NCBI GenBank assembly: GCA_022605955.1
Contig: JAKCOZ010000012.1
Coordinates: 25,480,015 to 25,544,014, forward strand
Origin: Rallus limicola
Taxonomy: Eukaryota > Chordata > Aves > Gruiformes > Rallidae
Direction of reading: 5' to 3'
Length of the DNA stretch: 64,000 nt
The translations under genes and the position numbers were made by a program. Below, piece by piece: positions 8,041 to 20,506 of this stretch (position 1 is the stretch's first letter; each line of letters begins with the position of its first letter). The notes beneath the pieces are model-generated. The model had not been told where the DNA came from. It saw nothing but the letters and a program-made list of their open reading frames with translations, and made no database searches.

Positions 8041-9095
8041 TGTTGCTTTTGCAAACTGAAATTTTGTATTGTATATTCTTTTACTGACTTATGAATTAAG
8101 ACTGCCTTATCAGAAATCCTTTGTAGGGAATTTAGGATAGTACATCAAATAAGATGGGATATTGTTAATATAGTTTTTGCTGTTGGTTGTGTTAAAAGAA
8201 ATATTGCAAAATCTCTCTCTCTAATAAGGGTTCAATTCAAATCCACAGCTCTGCTAAAAGACAAAGATGGTCCTGGAAGGAGTTAAAAAGTGACTGAGGC
8301 CATGGGTTGGAACCAAAGGAAATGTGGCTCAAACAGGCCAACTGATACTGACACAAAATTACCATATCAAGGCAAACAGGCAAAGCTGTGGGGTCTTGAT
8401 CCCATCCCTCTCTCTGAGGGAATGCCTGTAACTTTGGTGGTACTGAGGCTGCCAAATTTAGGCAAACGACCCTGTATGGAGCTTTAACTTCCTCCAACCC
8501 TAGGCCTCTGCCCCACTACTCAATTGCCAGGACATCTGCATGTTCATAAAGGGCACAGACAAGAGGGATATGCAACAGTTTGGTGTTGTATAAGATAACT
8601 TTGTATTCTGACTAAGTTAAAGTGAAGCCAGGACTGACAAGGAGGAAGCATCCCAAGGATGGTCACACCTGAGATGGATAAGAAGGAAACATCCCAAGGA
8701 TGACTGTGCCCATCTGGAACAATCACAACTACACATGTGCCAGGGAAAGGAGGTGACAAGTTCAACCTGAGGAAGACTTGGAGCCTTCATCACTGAGACC
8801 CCCTGACGACCACCACCACCACCAGACAGTGCGCAGGCCCAACTGGGAGGAGTTCATGGAAATGACTTCTTGGGACTCATTTGAATATGAAGCGGGACAG
8901 GTCATGAATATGTATAGGTCTAGGAGAGAACCTCATGATTTTGGACAGGATATTGTATAAAAATGCCACAAACTCTGACCAAAAGTGTGCCTACTTTGTT
9001 AGGCCACCCGCTCTTGCAAGAACGTCGAGTAAATTACTGCTTCACTAAGGTGTCGACCTCGAGTCCTTTTTTAGGACCCTTTAGCATTTCTAACA
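8041..9095 (+). mobile_element. Old LTR-like element, copy 1
   Basis: Related to 41186-42048: both start TGTTGCTTTT, share the block GACTGAGGCC..GTGGGTTGG, a following block ending ACAAAATTACCATATCAA, a TATAAAAATG box (8956-8965 here) and a terminal block CTCGAGTCCTTT..TTAGGAC..TTTCTAACA. TG...CA ends, a TATA box and a poly(A)-type signal 70 bp later (AGTAAA, 9028-9033) fit a solo LTR in plus orientation. No target duplication is found, so the edges are approximate. A local duplication (GGAAGCATCCCAAGGATG and GGAAACATCCCAAGGATG) lies at 8644-8702. Confidence 0.65.
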
Positions 9096-10211
9096 GCACC
9101 CAGACAATAAAGCTTTACTCCTTTCGCTGTATCCTGACGTAGAACACAGTAACAATCACCATAAACTTTAAATCACCTCTCCACAAAGCAATTTCAATAT
9201 ACAACAAGAAGATTGGTCTATGACTGATGTCATACACAGCAGGAATTTCTCATGAGGACGCTCTTAATATCCAAGTGAATATATTTTGTTGCAAATAAGC
9301 CTTCAGAGCCCAACTAATTTGGTCAGGATGCCATTCGAGTAAAGCATTCCATTTTTGTTCCCCAGTAGTTGTATTTCTCCTCACATTTTACTTTCCACCC
9401 TTGTTTCTAAAAAGGGCTTTCCATCACCAAGAAATCTGCATGAACATCTTCACCTTTCGCTGGTCATTTCTGCAACCCTTCAATAAGGTTTCACAGAGAT
9501 GAATGATTTGTGCAAGGGAAATGTTTTATTCATGTTTGGAAATGACCCAGATGAAACCTGAAATAATAATTCACTCCTCTCTGTTTTTAAGAGGAAGGCT
9601 GTGTCTTGGATTTAACTGGGAAGTTTTTTAATAATTGCTAGTGACAAATCGTTTTCTCACTGGAACCTATTTATACCTTGTCTATAGATAGAGTTGGACT
9701 CAAATGCTGTAATTTTAATACTCAGCAAGGTGTTAGAAAAGTAATTTTTAAGCTTTCTCCTGAAGCCTTCACTCTACGTGAATCCATATGAACATACAGC
9801 ACAAGTGGATTAACGGTTTCTCCAGTATCAAGTCAGCCACTACTGGTCCTGGCAGGCACACAAACTTTTAAAGTGACATCTGCCACACCAGCCCAAGGAG
9901 GGACATCCAGAAATCAAAACAGAAATCAAAACAGAAGAAGTGCTTAAAAGCCTCCACAAGGCAGTTTCATCTCCCTTCAGTCTATTTTTTTAACAAGAAT
10001 ATTATGTGCCTGTACAACTATCCAGTGCATTGAAAGCACAAATATCCCCCACACCCTACAAGCAGAACTATAATATATATAATATAACACTATACAGCAT
10101 TAGCAATGCACCTCTTCATGCTCGTGATCTCTGCTAAACATAATCACCACATGAGCAATGCTAAATAGGAAACCTAAGCTTCTCCCCATAGTATTAGTGG
10201 AGGAACTTAGA
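9096..10211. other. Non-coding sequence
   Basis: No gene found. AATAAA near 9105 just outside the LTR-like element may be chance. A doubled 13-bp unit (AAATCAAAACAGA) is at about 9915-9940 and a TATAATATATAATATAA run at about 10070-10090. Confidence 0.5.
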
Positions 10212-10750
10212 AACATAGAATCACCTGGGTTGGAAAAGACTGTTAAGATCATTGAGTCCAACCACAGCCTGACCCTGCCCAGCCCACCTCTAGACCATGT
10301 CCTCAAGCACAACATCCACACGCCTTGTAAATCCCTCCAGGGATGGTGACTCCACCACCTCCCTGGGCAGCCTGTCCCAGTGCCTGACAGCCCTTACAGT
10401 ACAGGAATTCTTCCTGATATCCAACCTAAATCTCCCCTGGTGAGGTTTGAAACCATTTCCTCTCATCCTATCTCTTGTTACCTGAGAAAAGAGACTGATC
10501 CCCACCTCTCTTACACCTTCCTTGCAGGTAGCTGTAGAGAGCTCTAAGGTCTCCCTCCCCTCAGCCTCCTTCTCTCAAGACTAAACAGCCCCAGCTCCCT
10601 CAGCTGCTCCTCAGAGGACTCATGCTCCAAACCCCTCACCAGCTTCATTGCTCTCCTCTGGATACACTCCAGCATCTCAACATCCTTCCTTTGGTGAGGG
10701 GCTCAAAACTGGACACAGCATTTGAGGTGCAGCCTCACCAGAGCTGAGGA
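10212..10750 (-). mobile_element. CR1 LINE, 5'-truncated
   Basis: Minus-strand CR1 3' region. The left end carries the reverse complement of the GTGATTCTATG terminus and the GTTGGACTCAATGATCTTAA block. The body includes the conserved stretch that reads CTGCCCAGGGAGGTGGTGGA in CR1 sense. Truncated at its 5' end near an AT-rich palindrome (10761-10793). Belongs to the subfamily with GGTTGGACTNNATGATCTTAA. Confidence 0.9.
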
Positions 10751-10760
10751 TAATGGAACA

Positions 10761-10793
10761 ATAATGGAATATTAAGAGTATATATTCCATTAT
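10761..10793. repeat. 12-bp perfect palindrome at a CR1 truncation point
   Basis: ATAATGGAATAT (10761-10772) and ATATTCCATTAT (10782-10793) are perfect inverted arms around a 9-bp loop. TAATGGAA recurs on both sides (10751, 10793). It sits about 10 bp beyond the truncated 5' end of the CR1 copy and could reflect template switching at insertion. Confidence 0.6.
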
Positions 10794-11381
10794 AATGGAA
10801 TAATAAAACTTAGCCTGTGTTCTCAAAACTATTTTCCTTTTAATAACAGAAATTCATAGATTTTCTGTGCACAATATGCAAAAGTCCTTTCCTAGACTTA
10901 AAAAATTCAGGTTTGCCTTATTGCTTTGTTTTTCTCAAGGTGACTTCATCAAAACTGAAGACAATACTCCAGATATTGATTGGGGAAATTAAAAATACAT
11001 TTAGAATTACAGTGGCATTCTTGCTTTCCAAGTTTCTCTTAAAATTGTCCTTTTGATTAATTATAACTAACTAAACTAGATAAGAGGTACTGATGCAAAA
11101 TTTTATAGGATTTGGATGCAAGCTTTCCAGAGCATCCTGAGTGGAAGTCAAGCAGATAATTGAAGTTCAAACTAAAATCCAAGTTATGGAGCATATGGAT
11201 TCAAAACATGACTCAAGGTTATAATTTTTCCTAAAAAAAACCTTATTTACTTCAATACTTATTTTTTGGCATTAAAAAGCCACACAAAATTCAAGACAAC
11301 AGGTAGACAGTAGCCTCCTAAAATGGTTTGCTAAGAGAATATTTACAGGAGAGCTGGGCACATTGAGATGCTGCTGTAGAG
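10794..11381. other. AT-rich non-coding sequence
   Basis: No repeat family or gene recognised. Low G+C throughout. Confidence 0.5.
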
Positions 11382-11474
11382 TGTCACAGGGTCTTTATGG
11401 CTGGAAACAACCTCTATGATCATCAGATCCAACCATCAACCCAGCACCACCATGTCTACTAAACACCTCTGGGG
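11382..11474 (-). mobile_element. Short old CR1 3' fragment
   Basis: In CR1 sense it reads GTTGGATCTGATGATCATAG and continues through the terminal GGTNNTTTCCAGCC-like block. Diverged and short, without the ATTCTATG tail. Confidence 0.6.
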
Positions 11475-14400
11475 ATAAACAGGATGAAGGATGCAGGAAG
11501 AAAAGTGACTCTCCTTCTGCTTGCCTCCCAAAGCAAACCAAACTGTCAGGGCAGTTTTGCCTGAGAGAGGTCAGACTGTGTTATCATGGACATTTGCTTG
11601 CATCCGTGGTGGTAGAGCCATGGGAGGACCCACTGAGGTGCAGTCCTGCTGGGAACAGATCACATTCAAAGCTTACATCACTTTGTACTTATAAACTTAT
11701 GGAAGATGCTGAACAGTTTTCATAATCTCCAGCTAATTGTACTATTAGCAAGGTTATTAGTAAGGGGGAAAAAGCCAACCCCAAAACACCAAGCTGATAT
11801 TCCAGCTTCTTTAAAGTAGAATAATTATCACAAGATTGATTTCACTGTAACGTCCAAAAAGCCAGCAGAAGTCCCACTATTTATAGGAACACATCTATAA
11901 CTGCCAGACAGGATGCCTATTTTCAGTCTCCTCTTTTATTATGATTTCCCTGGGAGAAAACAAAGACAAGAGCCAGCCAGATCCAGCCTCACCAGAAATG
12001 ATCTCTTCAGAAACATTTCCTACTCAGTCATAAAAGAATACCTCTGTAATCCACATCTTGGTATGTTCCAGAAGTCTGTAACCAAACCCAGTCTGGCTGT
12101 TTTTAGAGGCTGTCTGTTGATGTGCTTCAGGCTTGGAATGCAGCTAAGTGAAGAATGTGAAGAACTGGCTAAATTACATAAAACTCAGGCCAAATCACAC
12201 TCACTAATTAAGTTCATTAGGACAAAAACCAAAATCCTACCTAATATTGAAGTGAGAGGATGGTTGGGTTGTGAAGAAAATTCTAGTGTTCTATCAAGAA
12301 AAGTGGTAATAGCTAAATGAAGAGGTAACAGCTAAATCCTTTTGAGTTCCTTCTCCCCCACTCCCACCCCAAACAACATTTTAAAATTAAGATGGTATAA
12401 CATATAGCAAATTCCATATTGAATTACATCCCTGAATGACATGCCCAGTCTGGTAGTGTTTTGAAGTTAAGGACCAAGGTCAGGGAAGACACACTTGCTC
12501 TGCAGCTACGAGGAGCCAGGGGCACAGAAACTGTTGTGAAGAAAATTCAGAATCTCATTGCTTTTCCAATTAGCTTAATGAACTATTCCACAGCTTGAAA
12601 TGCTGATTTATGATAAACCATCTTACCTTCACCTACTATTATTTAGGGGTTTATTCCCAGGTTTGCAACACGTATTACTGACAGGGTTGCATTTCTAAGG
12701 GCAGGAAGAAAGGGGGGAAATCTGATCAGGAAGAAAGCCTTCAGCTTTAAAGCTAATCCAGCATTAGCTTCAGGGTCTAATGGTAACAGGCATCCAGCTC
12801 TGCAAACAATTGCCAACGTGAGACAACTCTTTGGGTTTGATACCACAGCTCCAGTATGCCTGGGAAGCGCAGAGCATCCAAGTGGAATAATCCAGAGATA
12901 AAACCTGAAGACAGGAGCATTTCTTCGCCTCACTGTTCAGGTGGGGATACTTTAGAAACAGGGGAATTTCAATCTAAGGAAGCCATATGGGATTTTATAG
13001 TTTCAAAGAAACATGACACAGAACAGAGGCAAACAGTGAGGAAATAGCAGCAGCTAAAAACAGTCGGGTCCTGGGGTTAAATGGAGACAAGTTGTCAAGT
13101 TGCACTTGAAATGTTCGGATACGCTGCGAGGCTTCTTCCTTAAGCCAACACAAGGATTATCCCCAAATAAGGCTCTACACCTCTCTGTGGTGACAGATAG
13201 ATAAAGAAGATGAAACAAAGAAGCTGGCTGGAATGCTTACTGCTGGGCAGACAGGACCAACACAGCTCAACGTGGACATAACCTGTGCTCCACACCACAT
13301 CACACGCAGCACGGCAGAGTCATTCCCACAGCCAGGTTTCAAGCCAACATGGAAATGCACATACAAATATAGATAAGAAATTATAAAAGTTTTATGTAAT
13401 AAACTTGTTATTCCTCAAAATTCTTATCTCTGGAGCAACTGGTCCCAGGGATGTCACCTGGGTCCCAACAAGGAAGGGCAGAGCCTGAACAAAACCAAGA
13501 GATGCCAACACCGTGGGGCCCTATGGGGTTTGTGTGTAACTGCTGAGAGGCTGGAAATCACAATTGCAAGAAAACACTGATTTATCAGAAATGAAGCCTG
13601 ATAAAATAATTGGGTTTCTAGAAGTTTGACAACTCTGGCATTATAAGCTGTGTAAAAGCCCTGTTTCCTGACTCAGAGCACAAAGGTTATCAGAAACCTT
13701 TTGAAAGGCCCAATACCCTTCCCCTCCTTCTTCCTTCCTCATGTGTCTCAGATTTAAAATCTCTGATTTCCAAGATTTTGATTTTAAAAGGGGTATGTGC
13801 ATAGGCTGGTGCAACCTGTATAGAGCAGGAAGCATTGCTGATGGACATCAGAGCTCCTGCTAAGGCAGCGAGAGGCTATACTACAACACCACATCTCCAA
13901 CATCAGCCATGATTTAAACCACTTTTCTGCTGGGCTAAGAGGAAGCACATGGATAACCATACCTCAGCCCAAGGGCAGAAATTTTGTAGCCCTGTATCTT
14001 CAATGCAGCCAAAACTTTGGCCACGACCTTCCCCACAAGCTCATTTCCAGAATCAGCCCCGTGGTTCTCCCAAACATCCCTGCCTGCTTCTCCACATTGT
14101 TCCTTATCAGAAAAAGAGTATTTTTTTTTTGTTTCAAAATCTGGATTAGAAGCAACACCAAAATAGACAAAACATGGCTACCCTTGGAGGAATTAATATT
14201 TGAAGTATGTGATTGGAAACATGAGAAAGCAGAGAGTTATTTTCCTGGCAACAGAGTAAGAGAAGTTACTAGCTGTTGGAATTAATTGTCCATTTAAGTT
14301 GACATGCATTATCAGACAAAAAGACTAAATATATTTTAAAAGTACACAGAAATGCTTTAGGCAATTAGCTGCATTAAGGAACAAAAATATATATAAATAA

Positions 14401-15307
14401 TTATTTCCAACAGCCACTACTAAACTTATCACAATACTGTTTGCAGGCTGGGGGGAAAGAATTTCCACTTTTTTAATAACTTCCAAGAAAGAGATTAAAA
14501 TTAAGGTGCACAAAACCCATTAAATCCCAATAAATATCAAAACAATTTTTTTATTCTTTTTTTGTTGTTTTTTTTTTACTTGATTTATTTTAACTCAATA
14601 TGCCTCACTGCTAACCAGCAAATGTCTTGGAAAATTAAAGTAATTGCAGGAATCAGAATTAGAAGGGAATTTGAATTCAATCTCTCATAACCAGAATATT
14701 AATACCAAGAGATTCTTGAGCCATAGTTAAGTTTATTTCATGCCATTAAACACTGGCACTTATTTTAGCTGACATTTAATTCTGCTCAGGCAGTAACAGT
14801 TCAGTAACTCAAATAAGTGCAACTGTAAATATCTAAAAAGTGGAATTTACCCCAAGACATTGGAGTCACGTCAGTCTCAAAGAAATTTAGGAAAATTGCC
14901 AAAAAGAAGAAAAAAGGGGATCCATTTTTACTGTAATTCTGTATGCCTGGTAACACCCATGTGCTGGGAAAAAAATGGCTCACCCTGTTCTCATCTGCAA
15001 AATAAAATAATCACCTTAATACAGGAGGTCTTATGCTGTTGTGTTAATGTTACTGAGAATAAGGGTCAAGAGTTGGACTGTGAATTCAAGAAGCTATGTT
15101 ATTCTGAGAAGAAAACAAAAAGCCTCCCTTGGAGCTTGGTGCTCTGCTTGGTAATTCAAAGCACAGGCCCAAGCATCAACCAGCTTTCTCCTTACTGAGA
15201 ACAATTCCTCTGCAGAGATTGCAGGTATCGCCCCCTCTGCTGCCCACAAGCTCTTCCATAGTATGATTTGTGGGATGTTATCCTTCAACATAAGCCAGTG
15301 AGCTTTG
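11475..15307. other. Non-coding sequence, no gene supported
   Basis: Mostly unique AT-rich sequence. The longest frame, 11913-12320 on the plus strand (135 codons), has no domain, no splice-supported partner and ordinary local base composition, so I do not call it. T-rich runs lie at 14118-14131 and 14546-14580. Confidence 0.5.
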
Positions 15308-15442
15308 GTCAGGCATTGGACCAGGCTGCCAGAGTGGTGGTGGAGTCACCATCCCTGGAGGTCTTCAAAAAACATGGTTTAGTTAACATGGACAGACCAT
15401 TGGACTTGGTATCTTAGATGTCTTAAAGATTCTGTGATTCTC
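15308..15442 (+). mobile_element. CR1 LINE 3' fragment with internal deletion
   Basis: Begins with GACCAGGCTGCCAGAGTGG and GGTGGAGTCACCATCCCTGG, both CR1 landmarks, and ends AAGATTCTGTGATTCT. The segment between them is shortened and diverged. Confidence 0.8.
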
Positions 15443-16380
15443 TAACTTTCTTACAGACAGCAGGACCACAGCAGCTGGGAACCACACCTTAAGAGGTTGT
15501 GTAAGACCCTGCTGGAGTCAAACAGCTTCATCCAGAACTTGCCACAAACTTAGAGTGGGTCCCCAAAAGGTATGACCCCAAACTCTCTCTTTTCTCCTGG
15601 TCTCCACTGAAAGACAACACACCTTCAACAGACTCCAAACAGGCCACCACTGAAGAGAGTAAGGTGGATTTTAGAAGGAATAATCACTCTAACCCACTCA
15701 TTTTCCATAGGAGCCACCCTATACCTTCAAACTCTCATCTCCCTTGCACATTAAACATAAGAGGGGGGAAAAAAATGAAAAAAAAAGAATAGCTTCCCAA
15801 TTTATCCCTAAAGATACAAGTGGGAAGATTGTCAGGATAATCTAGGGCATCAGGATGATATCACAGGGAAGAAAGATCACACAGTTAGAACAGAACATGG
15901 GCTGCTTGCCATGGGAGAGGGAAAAATGTGTCTCAAATGTGCCTTTATAGGAGTTAGTTTAAGTGCCCTTCCCTCTGAATATTAGACTTAATTTGATGGC
16001 AAATTGTCTTCAGAAGTCAGTGATTATTTAGTAGTTACCTTTTACTTACTTTGATTTCTTAATGAACTGAAAAATCTTTAAACTCAAAGGTCTTTAGATC
16101 CCTGATGAGCTGTTACAGATATTTCTGAGCTAATTCCATCACCTTGACCATAGCTACAGAAATATAAATGGAGACAATCATACCTATAGATCATACTTTG
16201 TCACAGAGCCCAGCAAGCCCACGATAGCCTACCTCGCTTCAAATCTGTTCCTGGGAGACCTTCACACATCAAGATTTTCTAGCTCCCAAAGAGCTCCTCT
16301 GCCTTAGGCATATTTGATAAATAAACAATTTTGACAGCAATGTCATAACAATGACAAAACCTATTAAATGCCATCCAGGA
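15443..16380. other. Non-coding sequence
   Basis: Nothing recognised apart from an A-rich run near 15769-15787. Confidence 0.5.
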
Positions 16381-16825
16381 TCATAGAATCATAGACTGAG
16401 CTGGGGTGGAAGGGACCCCAAGGATCACAGAGCTCCAACCTCCCTGCCACAGGCAGGGACACCAAACCTCCAGGCCTGGAGCTACACAAGGTTGCCCAGG
16501 GCCCCAGCCAACCTGGCCTTGAACAACCCCAGGGATGGGGCACCCACCCCCTCTCTGGGCAGCCCCTTCCAGCCCCTCACCACTCTCTCTGCAAAGAACT
16601 TCCCCCCAATCTCTCCTCTCCCCCTTCCCTCCTCCAGCTTCACTCCATCCCCCTTGTCCTGCCAGGCTCTGCCCTTGAACAAGCTGATTCCCCTCCTGTT
16701 CCTCTGCTCCCTTCAGGGACTGGCAGGCTGCAATGAGGTCCCCCCACAGCCTTCTCCTCTCCAGGCTGACCCAGCCCAGCTCCCTCAGCCTCTCCTCCTA
16801 GGGGAGCTGCTCCAGCCCTCTAATG
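16381..16825 (-). mobile_element. CR1 LINE, 5'-truncated
   Basis: Minus-strand copy of the subfamily whose 3' end carries GGAGCTCTGTGATCCTTGGGG in CR1 sense. Shares long near-identical stretches with 22515-23384 (+), 29853-30163 (+) and 62617-63168 (-), e.g. the GGGGCACCCACCCCCTCTC block. The apparent frames on both strands are the same non-coding CR1 tail. Confidence 0.9.
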
Positions 16826-19800
16826 GATGCCATCACCCTCTTTCTAAACAGGCACAGAACCAGTGCTAGCTCAGGAGAGCATCCTAATCCCCTCAACACA
16901 AACCCATCCTTTCTCAAGCTTTGTATGACCTACTGCCACGCTGCTCCACCCAACTCATCCTTGGGAAGTGGTGGCATAGGAATTGTTTCTCTAAGTATAT
17001 TTACAAAGTCTTATATGGGAGGCAAACTGCTTTTACCAGAGAGAATGGGATTAAAACATATATAGGTGGCATATAAGGAAATGCATTGAATGGGATGACA
17101 AAGAAAAGAGAAGAGCAAAATACAATAGCCTCTAATGATTATTATTTTTGTTATCTTAGTGTTGTATGTAAATTTAAATTGCTATATTCTTTCTTTGTTT
17201 AGAGAACACAATAGGAGAAAGGCATTTCCAGGCTGGTCATTTAAAGCTCTACTTGCATCTACAAGAAAGATAACTTCTACAAATGCATTGTGAACTGAAC
17301 ACCACATTTTAATTGCTGAAGGAGGAACACCCTTAAATTCCATTTCTATTTTATTTATTGAGGTTTAACCATTTATCTCTTCACAATTGTTTCAGCTTTT
17401 CCCACTTTGTCAAGGAAATAAAAGTTACAGGTAGCAGGTTATCACATAAATAGGTATTCCCTTGTTTCAGCAGAGCTGCAGTTACATGCAAGACTTCTCC
17501 TCTGCCAGTGGAATCCATGAAGATATAAAATCTATCAGAATAAAAAATATCTACAAAATACCAGTTGAGGTTTTATGGGGACAAAAGCTGGAGTCATGGC
17601 TTGCCATGGTGTACTCAGAAGGGCTGGATCAACATCAGCTTTAGATGCTGAAGTGGGAAAAGGGATGCAGAGGGGTGGGGGGGGATGATGGGAGGGGTGA
17701 TTCATCCCCCTTGCATCACGGCTGTGTTAGCGTGCTTTCATACAGAATAATGCTCAGGAGTCCTGTGGTGTGATGTTATGTATTGCCTAGTGGAATTATG
17801 CAAAGCTGTAAGCATATTTTAAGAAGCCTAAATAGCTGTTTAATTGCTGTCTGAAGAACTGCATTGCCATTTACATCCTTTCCAATGACAGTAATTGTAC
17901 ACAGACTTGACTGGGAAGCTCCAAGAAAGCCACTAGCAAATTGTTGGCACACAAAGAGAGAGTAAGTGGTGATTATTTGAGCTCTGTAAAAAAACTAAAT
18001 AATATATTTTTTAAAAAATTAATATTACCTATAAGTGCTTTTCCAATTAAGAGAGTATCAGCATCTCAATTAAGCTTCTATTTCCAGGGATTTATATGGT
18101 AACTAAGCTGCAAAGAGTTACTCTAAGCTGGGATGTGACCAAAAAAACTAATCCTAGCAGCAGAATTTTTAGCTGCATGAAAAAAAAATATTGGAATGCC
18201 TTTTAACTATCTTTAACTTGCATGAAAGGAAACAAGGAGCAATGCATTTCAGCACAGTGGGGCTCAGAAATTATGATCAGGCCTATAAATGGCTCCCAGT
18301 TACTCATCACTAGCTAAATATTTACCTCTGTGTGTCTCATGCAGTCATCATCCCAGCAACAACACAGTCTTGCTATTTTATAGGATGGAGTCAATAGCTT
18401 TCTAAAAGCAGACAGAAACCATTTCCAGATTTAGTTGTCTTATTATACTGGATCCAAAGTATTTCTGATTATCCTCCCAGTTCTTGCTTCCCCACCTGCA
18501 CGAGGAATGAGAACTTCGGAATATGATGTGAATCAAGAGGAACAATTACTGGTCTCCCTGTTTCTACAGGTTTTATTGCCAACTTAATCCCTTCTATATC
18601 AGTTCACAACCCCATGGTTGTGATGTATTCATCAATACAGTGTTCAGCACCCCAGCAGAAAGATAGTCTTGAATTTTTCCTGGGACATTCAATAGAAGAC
18701 TTTTGTAGGGCAGTCCCCAGCTTTAAAAAACTTAGAGGAAGAACAGACACCCAAAGGACAAAGATGTGTCTTGCCACAGTCCCAGCAAGAAGGAAAACCC
18801 TCTGGACTTAGCAAAACAAAAGCCTCAGTGCCATAAAGTGGTTCCATCCTGCTGAAACACAGAGCAGCATTTTGTTTTATAACCCACTGTGAAGCTAATG
18901 TTAACCCAGGTTTTGACCTCAGGGTTTGCCAGCACAAGGGATACTGAGACATAATCCAAATGAACTAAAAATAATGAAGTTAAAGGGGATTAGTTAAAAC
19001 TGCCATTAAAACTACATGGCTTTTCAGGCATGCAGAATTAAAGCAGCCTTATTTCAGTTAGACAGAATTCATTCCCAAGGCCAATTTAAGGCCACTTGAA
19101 TTCCAAGTGTCTGGATGCCCACAGTTCAAAATGCAGTCAGGAGGATCCATTTTAAAAATCCACGTGGATTACTTTTCCCAAATTATGTCTACAAATCAGG
19201 CAGCAGCCTAAGGAAACCTGACAAACTCTTTGGGAGACTGCTAAACCCACATTACCACGTTGCTTCTGCAGTTAACTGCCCACAAGTGCCACAGTGCTCC
19301 ACATGGTTAAGAGCAATCTCCTCCTGACTCATTCCTCAGCCTCCCCATCACTAGTAATATCCACATATTATAATAATTAGACTTACAATATGTGTTTCAT
19401 GGTAAAATATACCAAATGCCCTCTGTCAGCTCTTCTGTGCCTCCTCTACTGGTCCACAGTAGCAGATAATTAGGGTTATTTTTTAAAAAAAAACAATAAT
19501 GATGTTTGTTAGGACAGCATTACGATGTCTCAACTGCTGTAATTGGCTCTTAATTAGGTTTGCATTGAACTCGACCTAATTGAAAGCCTAGCAGCCATCC
19601 ATCTGCTGCTCCTCTGCTCAGATGCCACATAAACCTCCCATTTTCAGCCTTTTTGCCTTTCTACAGATTTACTGAAAGCCCAAGTGCAACAGAAAACCCT
19701 TCCCCCAGCCTCATCTTGATAACTTTCAGTAGTTTTATTAGAAAAATCTAAACTGATGTCTGGAGTAAAATGGAATGGGGGATAAAAATGTTCCCTCCTG

Positions 19801-20040
19801 TGTTTTATCAAGGCAGCATCACCTGGAGCGCCGTGCTACAGGTTGGGGCATTGCACTTAGAAGATACAGACTGGATGGAGAAAGTCCTGAGAAAAGCTAT
19901 CAACACTGGCTAGGAAAGAAACCCTGCAGAGATACACAGAGCAGGTGGTAATCCTTGAATCTGGAGGAGAATGGACCACAGAACACAAGCATAATGCCTT
20001 CCCAGAAAGGCAAACAAGGCAGGGATAGAGTGAATATGGA
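16826..20040. other. Non-coding sequence
   Basis: No gene found. Purine-rich run at 17660-17700, an A/T stretch near 18000-18030, and a low-repeat segment around 19540-19625 that looks possibly constrained. Confidence 0.5.
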
Positions 20041-20506
20041 TGACCATAAGAAAGATATTGAGGTCCTCCAGCAAGTCCAGAGAAGGGCAACCAGGCTGGG
20101 GAAGGAGCTGGAGGGCAAATCCTCTGAGAAGCAGCTGAGGGAGCTGGGGGGGGTTGAGCCTGGAGAAGAGGAGGCTGAGGGGAAACCTTCTCCCCACCTG
20201 TCCTGCCCTGCCAGGAGGGTGCAGAGAGGTGGGTGCTGGTCTCTTCAGCCAGGGGACAGGAGCTGGGACAAGGGGCAATGGGCTCAAGCTGGGCCAGGGC
20301 AGGGTCAGCTCAGATGTTAGAAAAAAAAATTGTTTACAGAAAGAGTTGTCAGTGCCTGGCACAGGCTGCCCAGGGAGGAGCTGAGTCACCTTCCCTGGAT
20401 GTTTTTAAAAGGGTAGATGAGGTGCTCAGGGATCTGGTTTAGCACAGGACAGGAATGGTTGGACTTGATGATCTTAAAGGTCTTTTCCAACCTGGTGATT
20501 CTGTGA
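20041..20506 (+). mobile_element. CR1 LINE, 5'-truncated
   Basis: Plus-strand copy with GTCCAGAGAAGGGCAACCAGG, the CR1 tail body, and GGTTGGACTTGATGATCTTA then TTCCAACCTGGTGATTCTGT at the end. The same subfamily and same body as 58251-58800 on the opposite strand. Confidence 0.9.

Noticed and set aside
11913..12320. 135-codon plus-strand frame as an exon
   Set aside because: No domain or homolog recognised, no matching splice context, and length compatible with chance in this composition.
15222..15247. Possible CTCF site near CGCCCCCTCTGCTGCCC
   Set aside because: The core has two extra G residues and does not match the consensus spacing.
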